This document shows positions 15,740-22,407 of a stretch of DNA of 28,190 nucleotides, one piece after another. The notes under the pieces were generated by a model, which searched no databases, was not told the DNA's origin, and saw only the letters and a list, made by a program, of their open reading frames with translations. The stretch covers positions 1-28,190 of the forward strand of contig JAVWHX010000029.1 in assembly GCA_036639875.1 (NCBI GenBank), in the 5' to 3' direction. The position numbers and the translations under genes were made by a program. The first letter of the stretch is position 1. Each line of letters starts with the position of its first letter. Origin of the DNA: JAVWHX01 sp036639875. Lineage in GTDB: Bacteria > Bacillota_I > Bacilli_A > Erysipelotrichales > Coprobacillaceae.

Positions 15740-17188
15740 TTAATCCTCCCTAAACAAATAAACTTCTACTCTTTGTCTTTCCGCTTTTGCCTTATCATCA
15801 TAAAAAATCATACATGTTTTAATTCTTTTATCTTGAGTATTATATTTAATCACATTATAAGAAATATAACGACTCTGACTTTCTTTTAAACCACCAGTTG
15901 CACTACCTGCTCCAATATAATAAATACCATCTCTATGTCTTAAGAAAGGTAAATGTTTATGTCCATGAAAAACATATCTCACATTTCTTTTCTTTAACCA
16001 TTCTATTAACATAGGTGCATCCACTAATACTTTAGATGTTTCAACAATTCTATTAATAAATGTTTTCTCATGCCATTTTGTCTTTAAGAATTGGGCTTTA
16101 CCAATTGGATAAACATGATGATGAACCATAACAACAAGCATATAATCATCAATATTCTCAATAATAGATAATTCATCATCTATCTCATCTAACTGTCTTT
16201 GACCAATCTTACCTCTGGCAAGATTACCCTCACTCGTTGTATCCATCTTAACCAAAATAACTTTTTCTTTTTCTAAGACTTTAATATTCTCACCTAACAA
16301 ATAAGCAATAACTTTACTCTTTTGATTTCTTGCCATATTAAAACCATGCACAATAACATCATGATTCCCTAAAATAAAAGTCACATTAGCCTTATATATC
16401 TTCTTTAAACTATTCATAAAATCATTAGCTAAATACATATTCTTACGATTAGGTGATTCCATTAAATCTCCAGTAATTAATATATTTAATTTATAATTTG
16501 AATATAGTTTTGGAACAATATTATCTAAAGAACTATACAATTGAGCAAGTCCTTTCTGTCTTTTATTTTTACCGAGATGCATATCACTTAATTGTACAAA
16601 ATAAGCATCTTCCCCATAACTTTTATAAGTTTCAAATAAATCATCTTGATTATCAATATGTTTTAAGAGTTTTTCAAAATCATCTTGATTTGTTATGGAA
16701 GTGAAGACTTGTTTCTTTTCATTAAAGATAAGAACACCAGGCCATAAATCAACATGATTCATTGCACAAAAGAATGATTCAAAAGGATCAAAGAAAGATA
16801 AATCTTCTTTGATAAATGAATCATGAATTGTATAAAAATAAACATCTTGATATTTTGAAAAAGGAATATCTATAGTCTTTTCATTATTTAACCCATGAAT
16901 ATATAGTATATGTGTAGCATCTTTATAATCTTCTACAATTCTATTGATATCATCACATAAAGAATAATGAAACAATCTATCCATATCAATAGCTTTCATA
17001 TTCTTTCTAAACATATAAAAATCTTCAAACTTAATCTCATTCAAACTCTCAAAAGCAATTGAACGCTTATTTAACCATTGATGAAAGCATTTTACATAAT
17101 CATGAGAATATGTAAAATCACGCATATATGCTGATTCATTTTGATAAACAATATTAAAGAAAGTATTTATAAAATCAAAATCGTTCAT
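15740..17188 (-). CDS. Calcineurin-like metallophosphoesterase with a long N-terminal region
   Basis: Residues about 194-482 are a calcineurin-like phosphoesterase with all metal-binding motifs in order: DMHLG (202-206), GDLMES (240-245), GNHD (274-277), VHHH (355-358) and HGHKH (408-412). Such enzymes hydrolyse phosphomono- or diesters, including nucleotides, with a dimetal centre. The first ~190 residues have no motif I recognise. There is no signal peptide, so it is cytoplasmic. GGTGGTG precedes the ATG, and a perfect TATAAT (complement of 17209-17214) lies upstream. It heads an operon with a hydroxyacid dehydrogenase and a membrane protein. The substrate is not predictable. Confidence 0.88.
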   Translation of the reverse strand: MNDFDFINTFFNIVYQNESAYMRDFTYSHDYVKCFHQWLNKRSIAFESLNEIKFEDFYMFRKNMKAIDMDRLFHYSLCDDINRIVEDYKDATHILYIHGLNNEKTIDIPFSKYQDVYFYTIHDSFIKEDLSFFDPFESFFCAMNHVDLWPGVLIFNEKKQVFTSITNQDDFEKLLKHIDNQDDLFETYKSYGEDAYFVQLSDMHLGKNKRQKGLAQLYSSLDNIVPKLYSNYKLNILITGDLMESPNRKNMYLANDFMNSLKKIYKANVTFILGNHDVIVHGFNMARNQKSKVIAYLLGENIKVLEKEKVILVKMDTTSEGNLARGKIGQRQLDEIDDELSIIENIDDYMLVVMVHHHVYPIGKAQFLKTKWHEKTFINRIVETSKVLVDAPMLIEWLKKRNVRYVFHGHKHLPFLRHRDGIYYIGAGSATGGLKESQSRYISYNVIKYNTQDKRIKTCMIFYDDKAKAERQRVEVYLFRED

Positions 17189-17208
17189 TTCACCACCACC
17201 TAGCCGTT

Positions 17209-17214
17209 ATTATA
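17209..17214 (-). promoter_or_regulatory. -10 element of the phosphoesterase operon promoter
   Basis: A perfect TATAAT on the minus strand lies about 20 bases before the phosphoesterase start codon. No good -35 is seen at the usual distance. Confidence 0.45.
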
Positions 17215-17247
17215 CTACAAAATAAATCAAATGAATATCTATAAAAG

Positions 17248-17270
17248 AAAAAAAGAAGCTTACGCTTCTT
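17248..17270 (-). terminator. Terminator of the 68-residue protein gene, overlapping its stop codon
   Basis: AAGAAGC (17253-17259) and GCTTCTT (17264-17270) pair around a TTAC loop and are followed by a run of T residues on the minus strand. The TAA stop begins inside the stem. Confidence 0.85.
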
Positions 17271-17475
17271 ATAATGCATAGATATTTGCATTTTCACAAA
17301 ATGTATAAAGTGGTGCTCTGTTTAAGACTTGTATTAAGTCTTCTTGTGAGTTACCAGCATGTAATGTTACAATAGTACCTTCATCTGCTTTTTCTACATT
17401 TTGAATTACTGAGTCTAAACTTAACAATAAGTCTTTAACTAAGTCATAATGACAATTGTCAATTTTAAATTTCAT
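17269..17475 (-). CDS. Small hypothetical protein (68 residues)
   Basis: I do not recognise this short soluble protein. Predicted structure alternates strands and helices: MKFKIDNCHYDLVKDLLLSL, then a central TIVTLHAGNSQEDLIQVLN segment, and a C-terminal TFCENANIYAL. It has two cysteines and no membrane segment. The gene is convincing because it has its own TATAAT promoter, a GGGGGAT ribosome-binding site six bases before the ATG, and a terminator folded over its stop codon. It is probably a monocistronic cytosolic protein. A palindrome lies in the short leader. Confidence 0.75.
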   Translation of the reverse strand: MKFKIDNCHYDLVKDLLLSLDSVIQNVEKADEGTIVTLHAGNSQEDLIQVLNRAPLYTFCENANIYAL

Positions 17476-17497
17476 TTTAATCCCCCGATTTCACATT

Positions 17498-17513
17498 TGT
17501 ACCACAAAGTACA
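17498..17513 (-). promoter_or_regulatory. Inverted repeat in the leader of the 68-residue protein gene
   Basis: TGTAC (17498-17502) and GTACA (17509-17513) flank a six-base centre, right at the predicted transcription start. This could be an operator or a 5' stabilising hairpin. Confidence 0.4.
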
Positions 17514-17518
17514 TAGTT

Positions 17519-17546
17519 ATTATAAGCAGATTTTCAAAAAAAACAA
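17519..17546 (-). promoter_or_regulatory. Sigma-A promoter of the 68-residue protein gene
   Basis: On the minus strand TTGTTT (complement of 17541-17546) and TATAAT (complement of 17519-17524) are 16 bases apart. Confidence 0.6.
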
Positions 17547-17602
17547 TTTCTTTTGTCATTATTTTTATATTTTTTTAAAATATTTGACAATGTAATTGTT
17601 TT
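17540..17602 (-). terminator. Candidate terminator of cinA
   Basis: AAAACAATT and AATTGTTTT (17594-17602 with 17540-17548) enclose a second pairing, TTGTCA with TGACAA (17553-17558 with 17585-17590). A T-tract follows on the minus strand and overlaps the -35 of the next promoter. The long loop makes this less certain than the other terminators. Confidence 0.45.
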
Positions 17603-17608
17603 CATTTT

Positions 17609-18661
17609 CTAGAAGTTATTTCTTTTCATATATTTATAAAGTTGAGCAACAAATCTTGCTTCAATTTTACTATAAGAATATGATGCCTTTACAAATGTAG
17701 GAACTTCAAATACATAATCATTAAGATGAAAAACGACAACTTCTCCTAATTGTTCTTGTCTTGTTTCAACAATAATTTTTAATTGAGGTGAAGTTGAAAA
17801 ATATGGTTTTAAGAAATCATCTTTGATATAAAAATCATTTTTATATTCAATAGAGATAGGCACCATAATTTTTAATAAAGCTTCTTTTAAATCTTTTTCT
17901 TTAACTATATATTGATCAATTCTTGTTTCTATTTGTGTTTTAAGAGTAGCCATTTTATGATCAGCATCATCTTGATTTAAAGCTTTTGTTGCTAGTCTTA
18001 ATCTAACTGTTTCTTCCCCAGCATATAAAGCAATAGAGACTTGATCTTGTTGATCAATTAAATCTCTTAATGTTTCTTCTAATTTACTTTCACCAATAAA
18101 CATTGTTGTGTATTCATATGTGTAGATAGTATCTTGTTTATACTTTGATAAATATGGGAGTAATGAATTTTCAACAACATATGTCATTTCTTTAGGTGGA
18201 CCAGGTAAGTTAATAATCATTTTCTCTTTCTTCTTCATAACACATCCATTTGCAGTTCCCATATCATTTTCTAAGATATAAGCATCTTGAGGATAATAAG
18301 CTTGTTTAAAATTGTTTTGTGGAACAATATTTTGTCCTGTACAATAGCGACACTTATGATCAACTTTTAAAGCTTCTGCTTCATTATATACCATTTCTAA
18401 ACCTAAATATTGAGCAGAGAGTTCTTTTGTAAGATCATCAGTAGTTGGTCCTAAACCACCTGTTGTGATTACACAATCAGCCCCTCTTTGAAATGCAAGT
18501 TGAAAGCAATCATATAATCGTTCTGGATTATCTCCTACAACTGTCTGAAAATAAATATTAAATCCTAAATCTTTACATACTTTTTGTAGGTATGTTGCAT
18601 TGGTATTAACAATCTCACCTAACAGTAATTCAGTACCAACATTAATAATTTCTACATTCAT
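17609..18661 (-). CDS. cinA: CinA-type protein with an intact MoaB/MogA-like domain and a degenerate C-terminus
   Basis: The protein has 350 residues from the ATG at 18659-18661, which follows AAGGAGA and gives the usual MNVEIINVGTELLLGE start; an ATG eight codons upstream is less likely. The N-terminal domain (1-170) has the molybdopterin-binding-like motifs TTGGLGPTTDDLTKE (66-80) and LPGPPKEM (152-159). In CinA this domain is linked to ADP-ribose or NMN hydrolysis, and the usual C-terminal PncC domain deamidates NMN. Full CinA has about 410-420 residues. Here residues 255-350 lack the ESCTGG motif, so NMN deamidase activity is probably missing. The role in competence or NAD recycling is inferred from the family. 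Confidence 0.88.
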   Translation of the reverse strand: MNVEIINVGTELLLGEIVNTNATYLQKVCKDLGFNIYFQTVVGDNPERLYDCFQLAFQRGADCVITTGGLGPTTDDLTKELSAQYLGLEMVYNEAEALKVDHKCRYCTGQNIVPQNNFKQAYYPQDAYILENDMGTANGCVMKKKEKMIINLPGPPKEMTYVVENSLLPYLSKYKQDTIYTYEYTTMFIGESKLEETLRDLIDQQDQVSIALYAGEETVRLRLATKALNQDDADHKMATLKTQIETRIDQYIVKEKDLKEALLKIMVPISIEYKNDFYIKDDFLKPYFSTSPQLKIIVETRQEQLGEVVVFHLNDYVFEVPTFVKASYSYSKIEARFVAQLYKYMKRNNF

Positions 18662-18683
18662 ACTTTTCTCCTTTATCCCTAAC

Positions 18684-18709
18684 AAAAATAAGTAGCAAGG
18701 CTACTTATT
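18684..18709 (-). terminator. Terminator-like hairpin between popT and cinA
   Basis: AATAAGTAGC and GCTACTTATT (18687-18696 with 18700-18709) form a perfect 10-base stem with a three-base loop and TTTTT on the minus strand. It covers the popT stop codon and ends 23 bases before the cinA start, so it either terminates or attenuates transcription into cinA. Confidence 0.75.
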
Positions 18710-19544
18710 GAAGTCTTCCCAAACCTATAACAATGACTCCTCCAACAATAAACGCTATTACAGATGTTATCACAATAAAGACATTGTATGTAGCTGTAAG
18801 AGGAATTAAGACTAATGAGGAAGCAATAATTAATCCCAATATAAAACTTAAAAAACCAACTTTCCATCTCTTTAAAAAGAAATCACAGACTTTTGCACTT
18901 AAAACAATGCCAATAATAATTCCAATCCCAATAAAGAATAAAGGAATCAAGACATTTAACTCAAATGATGTCACATGCGCTAAATAAGATTTAAACAAAT
19001 AATATTCACCTAGAATAAGTAAAACCATTGATCCACTCACACCAGGCATTAACATAGTTGCTCCACCAATAATTCCAATCACTACCATCTTTATACAAAG
19101 CATCATATCGACAGTAGGAAAAGATGGATTTACAATCACGTCTTTATCACCAGGATTTAAAAATTCTAATCCAAAGATAACAGCCATTCCTAATATTAAA
19201 GCAATGATATTAATCTTTTGCCCTTTTAATTCTCCCTTTAAAAATAAAGGAATACTTAAAGCAATTAAACCAATAAACCAATACATTGTTTGCGTTGGAT
19301 AATTATTAAATAAGAACTCTAATATTTTAGCAAAACCAACCAATCCTACAGCAGCTCCAATAAGAACTTGAAACAAGAACACAATATCATCCTTACGATG
19401 GGTATTCTCTTTTTTAAAGACCCCTGAGATAGCTTCCATAGTTCTATTGAATATTCCAAGAATAACCATCATTGTTCCACCACTCACACCAGGTATAACA
19501 TTTGCTATTCCAACCGCAATACCACCAATCAAGTTTTTAATCAT
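18705..19544 (-). CDS. popT: PopT, DUF368 undecaprenyl-phosphate translocase
   Basis: This 279-residue polytopic membrane protein has about eight to nine helices. It has the duplicated DUF368 signature NVIPGVSGG (about 14-22) and LMPGVSGS (about 164-171), one in each half of the protein. DUF368 proteins were shown to recycle undecaprenyl phosphate across the membrane for peptidoglycan and teichoic acid synthesis. The gene has a clear promoter, AAGGAGAC as ribosome-binding site, and a terminator hairpin over its stop. Length and motifs are normal. Substrate assignment rests on characterised homologues. Confidence 0.92.
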   Translation of the reverse strand: MIKNLIGGIAVGIANVIPGVSGGTMMVILGIFNRTMEAISGVFKKENTHRKDDIVFLFQVLIGAAVGLVGFAKILEFLFNNYPTQTMYWFIGLIALSIPLFLKGELKGQKINIIALILGMAVIFGLEFLNPGDKDVIVNPSFPTVDMMLCIKMVVIGIIGGATMLMPGVSGSMVLLILGEYYLFKSYLAHVTSFELNVLIPLFFIGIGIIIGIVLSAKVCDFFLKRWKVGFLSFILGLIIASSLVLIPLTATYNVFIVITSVIAFIVGGVIVIGLGRLQ

Positions 19545-19572
19545 CCTATCAGTCTCCTTTAAACATAATCGT

Positions 19573-19601
19573 ATTATATATAAATTATGCTAGAAATACA
19601 A
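19573..19601 (-). promoter_or_regulatory. Sigma-A promoter of popT
   Basis: On the minus strand TTGTAT (complement of 19596-19601) and a perfect TATAAT (complement of 19573-19578) are 17 bases apart, 29 bases before the popT start codon. Confidence 0.65.
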
Positions 19602-19604
19602 CCT

Positions 19605-20033
19605 TCATTTCATTAATGCCTTGATTTCCCTTTCACTCCAAAATGTTAATGCATAATCAATCAATTCATCTAATGCCCGATGTTTCATTCGATAATAACT
19701 AGCTCTTGAATAATAAGGTAACCACCAATTCACATCATAAAAATTTAAATATTCATTTTCTAAAAACCGAAAACTCTCTTTAGATAAATGTTTATGTATT
19801 TGATTCACTGCTCCAATAAATGTTTCTAACTGTTGTTTTCTTTCTAATTGATACAAAAATGCACTATCTCCACTCTTATACAAACCAGATGAATCCTTGA
19901 TTTTAAACAAATCAATTTGTGGATAATAATTGTAATGTTGATTTAGATATAAGATATCTAATTGAGCTCTTTGATAATTCTTATAAATATTTTTAGCAAT
20001 TCTATCCTTTTCTTTTAATGTTATTTCATTCAT
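19605..20033 (-). CDS. MG284/MPN403-like protein, possible small DNA-binding regulator
   Basis: This 142-residue soluble, mostly helical protein is rich in aromatic residues. The C-terminal half contains FRFLENEYLNFYDVNWWLPYY and then SRASYYRMKHRALDELIDYAL (about 110-130), which looks like a recognition-helix segment of the sigma-region-4 or ArpU kind. The pattern resembles the MG284/MPN403 family of Mollicutes and Erysipelotrichia, whose role is unknown. Its AGGAGG ribosome-binding site lies inside a stable hairpin (20043-20071), so expression may be restrained by RNA structure. Family assignment is moderate and the DNA-binding role is inference. Confidence 0.6.
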   Translation of the reverse strand: MNEITLKEKDRIAKNIYKNYQRAQLDILYLNQHYNYYPQIDLFKIKDSSGLYKSGDSAFLYQLERKQQLETFIGAVNQIHKHLSKESFRFLENEYLNFYDVNWWLPYYSRASYYRMKHRALDELIDYALTFWSEREIKALMK

Positions 20034-20042
20034 ATAAAAATA

Positions 20043-20079
20043 CCTCCTACTTCTATATACAAAGTTGGAGGCGTTTTTT
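20043..20079. terminator. Bidirectional terminator-like hairpin that also covers a ribosome-binding site
   Basis: CCTCC and GGAGG (20043-20047 with 20067-20071) pair, followed by a T-T mismatch and four more pairs (20049-20052 with 20062-20065). A T6 run flanks it on the plus strand and TATTTTTAT on the minus strand. On the minus strand it would end the pyridoxamine kinase-phosphatase transcript and also bury the AGGAGG site of the MG284-like gene. Confidence 0.65.
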
Positions 20080-20084
20080 CTTCT

Positions 20085-20819
20085 CTAAATTGAAAAATTT
20101 TCAATTATTTCATCAATTTCTTCACTTTTCATACCAATTTCCAATAAATACTCCTTACTACTTCCATAATGCTCTCTTAAATAATCTAAAAACTCCATCA
20201 TATATCTTGGTGAAGATCTTAAATAATCTTGAGTATCACTATCTACCATTTGAGATAATTCTTGATTAATCTCTAAATTATTTTCATAAGACTCACTATA
20301 ATCCTTCACAATATCATATTCATGACATCCTATTAAATCTAATAATAATGCAGCAGTTATACCTGTTCTATCTTTACCAGCTGAACAATGAAATAAAACA
20401 GCATCATAAGGATATTTTAAGAAGATTTGAAATAATTCATAAACTTGTTTTTTAGCAGCTTCTAACATATAAATATAAACACCACCAAGATCTTTATATT
20501 GTTTCACTTCATCAGGAACAATATTTGCAGTTGTTGAATCAAAAAGATTCACTTCATAAAAATCAATACCTGCTTCTTTTTGAAAAGGATTTATTTGATG
20601 TTCTTTTTCAAAATCACTTCTTAAATCAATAACAGCTTTTACACCATAATCTTTTAAAAAGAGAATATCTGAATGAGTTGCACGAGCAGGTGAAGATGCT
20701 CTTATATATTTATGAGATTTACTATAATGTCCATCTTGTGTTTCATAACCACCTAAATCTCTTGTATTTACCATCTTATCTAAAATGATTTTTCTTTCTT
20801 CTCTTGTCATATATAACAT
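20085..20819 (-). CDS. Tyrosine-protein phosphatase family protein (PTP-like, Y_phosphatase3)
   Basis: This 244-residue cytosolic protein has the active-site P-loop HCSAGKDRTG (144-153), with nucleophile Cys145 and Arg151, and the N-terminal signature NTRDLGGY (18-25) of the Y_phosphatase3 family. VIDLRSDFE (about 63-71) holds a further conserved segment. Related enzymes (LipA, IphP types) act on phosphotyrosine, phosphoserine or phosphoinositides; the natural substrate is unknown. The ATG lies three bases after the stop codon of the pyridoxamine kinase gene, with AAGGAGAT inside that gene's end, so the pair is co-translated. A link to pyridoxal phosphate turnover is possible but not shown. 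Confidence 0.9.
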   Translation of the reverse strand: MLYMTREERKIILDKMVNTRDLGGYETQDGHYSKSHKYIRASSPARATHSDILFLKDYGVKAVIDLRSDFEKEHQINPFQKEAGIDFYEVNLFDSTTANIVPDEVKQYKDLGGVYIYMLEAAKKQVYELFQIFLKYPYDAVLFHCSAGKDRTGITAALLLDLIGCHEYDIVKDYSESYENNLEINQELSQMVDSDTQDYLRSSPRYMMEFLDYLREHYGSSKEYLLEIGMKSEEIDEIIENFSI

Positions 20820-20822
20820 TCT

Positions 20823-21668
20823 CTATATCTCCTTTTCTTCCATTCCAAGTTCATATAAATATTCTTCAAATGACAAACCATAATGATGAGGAATTTGATG
20901 TTTCTCACAGTATACAATACACTTTGATGCAAATTGAGTCGCTTTATATACAGACTCATAAAAAGTATGTCCCTTCATAAAATGACCAATCACTATTCCT
21001 GCAATCACATCACCTGTTCCGCATCTTTCTTTCCCGATACGTTTTACTGTAATCACTTGATAATCTTCATTATGTGTATATACAAAGTTAGCAATCTCAT
21101 AATCATTAATTGATAACCCCGTCACAACAATATGTTTAACACCTTGATTTCCTAAGATTTTACATAAATCATGTAATTCTTCAAATGATGGTGTTTTCTC
21201 AGGATATGGTTTATCCACAAGCACCATAAGTTCTGTTAAGTTAGGTGTCATAATATCAGCATACTGAACAAGTTCACGCATCTTCTCACACATCGTTGGT
21301 GTATATGTAGCATAAAGATGACCATGATCTCCCATGACTGGATCTATTAAAACAATTGTTTCTTCTCTTTTAAAAGATTGAATAAAATCAATAACTATTT
21401 CTACTTGTTTTGATGAACCTAAAAATCCTGATGCAATTGCATCAAACTCTAAATTCAAATCTTTATATGTTTTGATATAATCATTCATCTTTGATGTATA
21501 ATCATCAAAATAATATCCTTCAAACAATGTATTTGCAGATAAGATTGCTGTTGGTATATGCACTGTTTGAATTTTCATTGTTGATAGGATTGGTGACATA
21601 GCTGCAGTAGCACATCTACCAAATCCGGTTAAATCATTAATTAGAGCAATTCGTTTTTGTCTTTGCAT
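20823..21668 (-). CDS. Pyridoxamine/pyridoxal kinase (PdxK/PdxY family)
   Basis: This 281-residue protein has normal length for the ribokinase-fold vitamin B6 kinases, which phosphorylate pyridoxal, pyridoxamine or pyridoxine in the cytosol with ATP. Visible motifs: IALINDLTGFGRCA near the N-terminus, VLIDPVMGDHG (106-116), TPNLTE (141-146) and GTGDVIAG (217-224), where Asp220 is the catalytic base. The start is supported by GAGGT and an upstream TAGAAT -10 with a TG extension. It heads a two-gene unit with the phosphatase. Which B6 vitamer it prefers cannot be told. Confidence 0.9.
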   Translation of the reverse strand: MQRQKRIALINDLTGFGRCATAAMSPILSTMKIQTVHIPTAILSANTLFEGYYFDDYTSKMNDYIKTYKDLNLEFDAIASGFLGSSKQVEIVIDFIQSFKREETIVLIDPVMGDHGHLYATYTPTMCEKMRELVQYADIMTPNLTELMVLVDKPYPEKTPSFEELHDLCKILGNQGVKHIVVTGLSINDYEIANFVYTHNEDYQVITVKRIGKERCGTGDVIAGIVIGHFMKGHTFYESVYKATQFASKCIVYCEKHQIPHHYGLSFEEYLYELGMEEKEI

Positions 21669-21690
21669 AGTTATACCTCGTTTGTTATTT

Positions 21691-21699
21691 ATTCTAACA
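21691..21699 (-). promoter_or_regulatory. Extended -10 promoter of the pyridoxamine kinase gene
   Basis: TGTTAGAAT on the minus strand is an extended -10 element, 23 bases before the kinase start. The -35 region is weak, as is usual for extended -10 promoters. Confidence 0.45.
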
Positions 21700-21751
21700 T
21701 ATTTTTGTGCAAAAGAAAAAGAAATTATGATATGATGAAGTGGGTGAAATT

Positions 21752-22369
21752 ATGAAAACAATAGATACAACTTTATTAAATCAATCTTTATTAGAAAATG
21801 ATTTATCTTTGGATATGATTGAATATTCCCATTACCAAAATCAATTTATTTCTTCTATTCATGAACACAACAAGGAATTTAAACAATGTTTATTTGAAGG
21901 GATTACCTTTGAAGAAACTATTTTTGATAATTGTTATTTTATAGATGTTACATTTAAGAATTGTGATTTATCAAATATTAAGTTTTATTCATGTTTGTTT
22001 AGAAGAGTTCAATTTATCAACTGTAAATGTTTAGGTAGTGATTTTAGTGAATCAATGTTTGATAATATAATGATGAATGATTGTTTATGTGGTTTTGCGA
22101 ACTTTGCATTTATGAAAAACAAAGAAGTTCATTTTCGTCAATGTGACTTTCAAAATGCTAGTTTCTTAGAAACAAAACTCAATAAAACAACATATGATGA
22201 ATGTTCATTTATACAATGCGAATTCCATCATTCTTCATTATATAATATTGATTTATCAACATGTCGTTTAGAAGGTATTATCACAACTCAAGATGATATT
22301 CGAGGAGCAATTATTGATAGTTACCAATCTGCTTCATTAATCCATTTATTAAAAGTAAAACTAAAATAA
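21752..22369 (+). CDS. Pentapeptide-repeat protein, Qnr-like
   Basis: From the ATG at 21752 the protein has 205 residues; a GTG four codons upstream is possible, but GGGTGA sits well for the ATG. From about residue 40 to 165 it is built of A(D/N)LXX-type repeats, for example TFKNCDLSNIKFYSC and QCDFQNASFLETKL, which form a right-handed quadrilateral beta-helix. The C-terminal end, TTQDDIRGAIIDSYQSASLIHLLKVKLK, resembles the tail of Qnr/MfpA proteins that mimic DNA and protect gyrase from quinolones. Gyrase protection is inference. It is one of two plus-strand genes and is divergent from the kinase. Confidence 0.85.
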   Translation: MKTIDTTLLNQSLLENDLSLDMIEYSHYQNQFISSIHEHNKEFKQCLFEGITFEETIFDNCYFIDVTFKNCDLSNIKFYSCLFRRVQFINCKCLGSDFSESMFDNIMMNDCLCGFANFAFMKNKEVHFRQCDFQNASFLETKLNKTTYDECSFIQCEFHHSSLYNIDLSTCRLEGIITTQDDIRGAIIDSYQSASLIHLLKVKLK

Positions 22370-22407
22370 GGAATAAGCTTATCAAACAGCTTACTCCCTA
22401 TTTTTTT
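22370..22407 (+). terminator. Terminator of the pentapeptide-repeat gene
   Basis: GGAATAAGCT (22370-22379) and AGCTTACTCC (22388-22397) pair with one mismatch, followed by CTATTTTTTT on the plus strand. On the minus strand it can also end the CDP-glycerol transferase transcript. Confidence 0.75.

Noticed and set aside
18679..18867. Minus-strand open frame overlapping the popT end
   Set aside because: Out of frame with popT, with no family resemblance; popT has clear motifs through this stretch.
20018..20269. Plus-strand open frame of 83 codons
   Set aside because: Antisense to the phosphatase gene and the intergenic hairpin; no ribosome-binding site.
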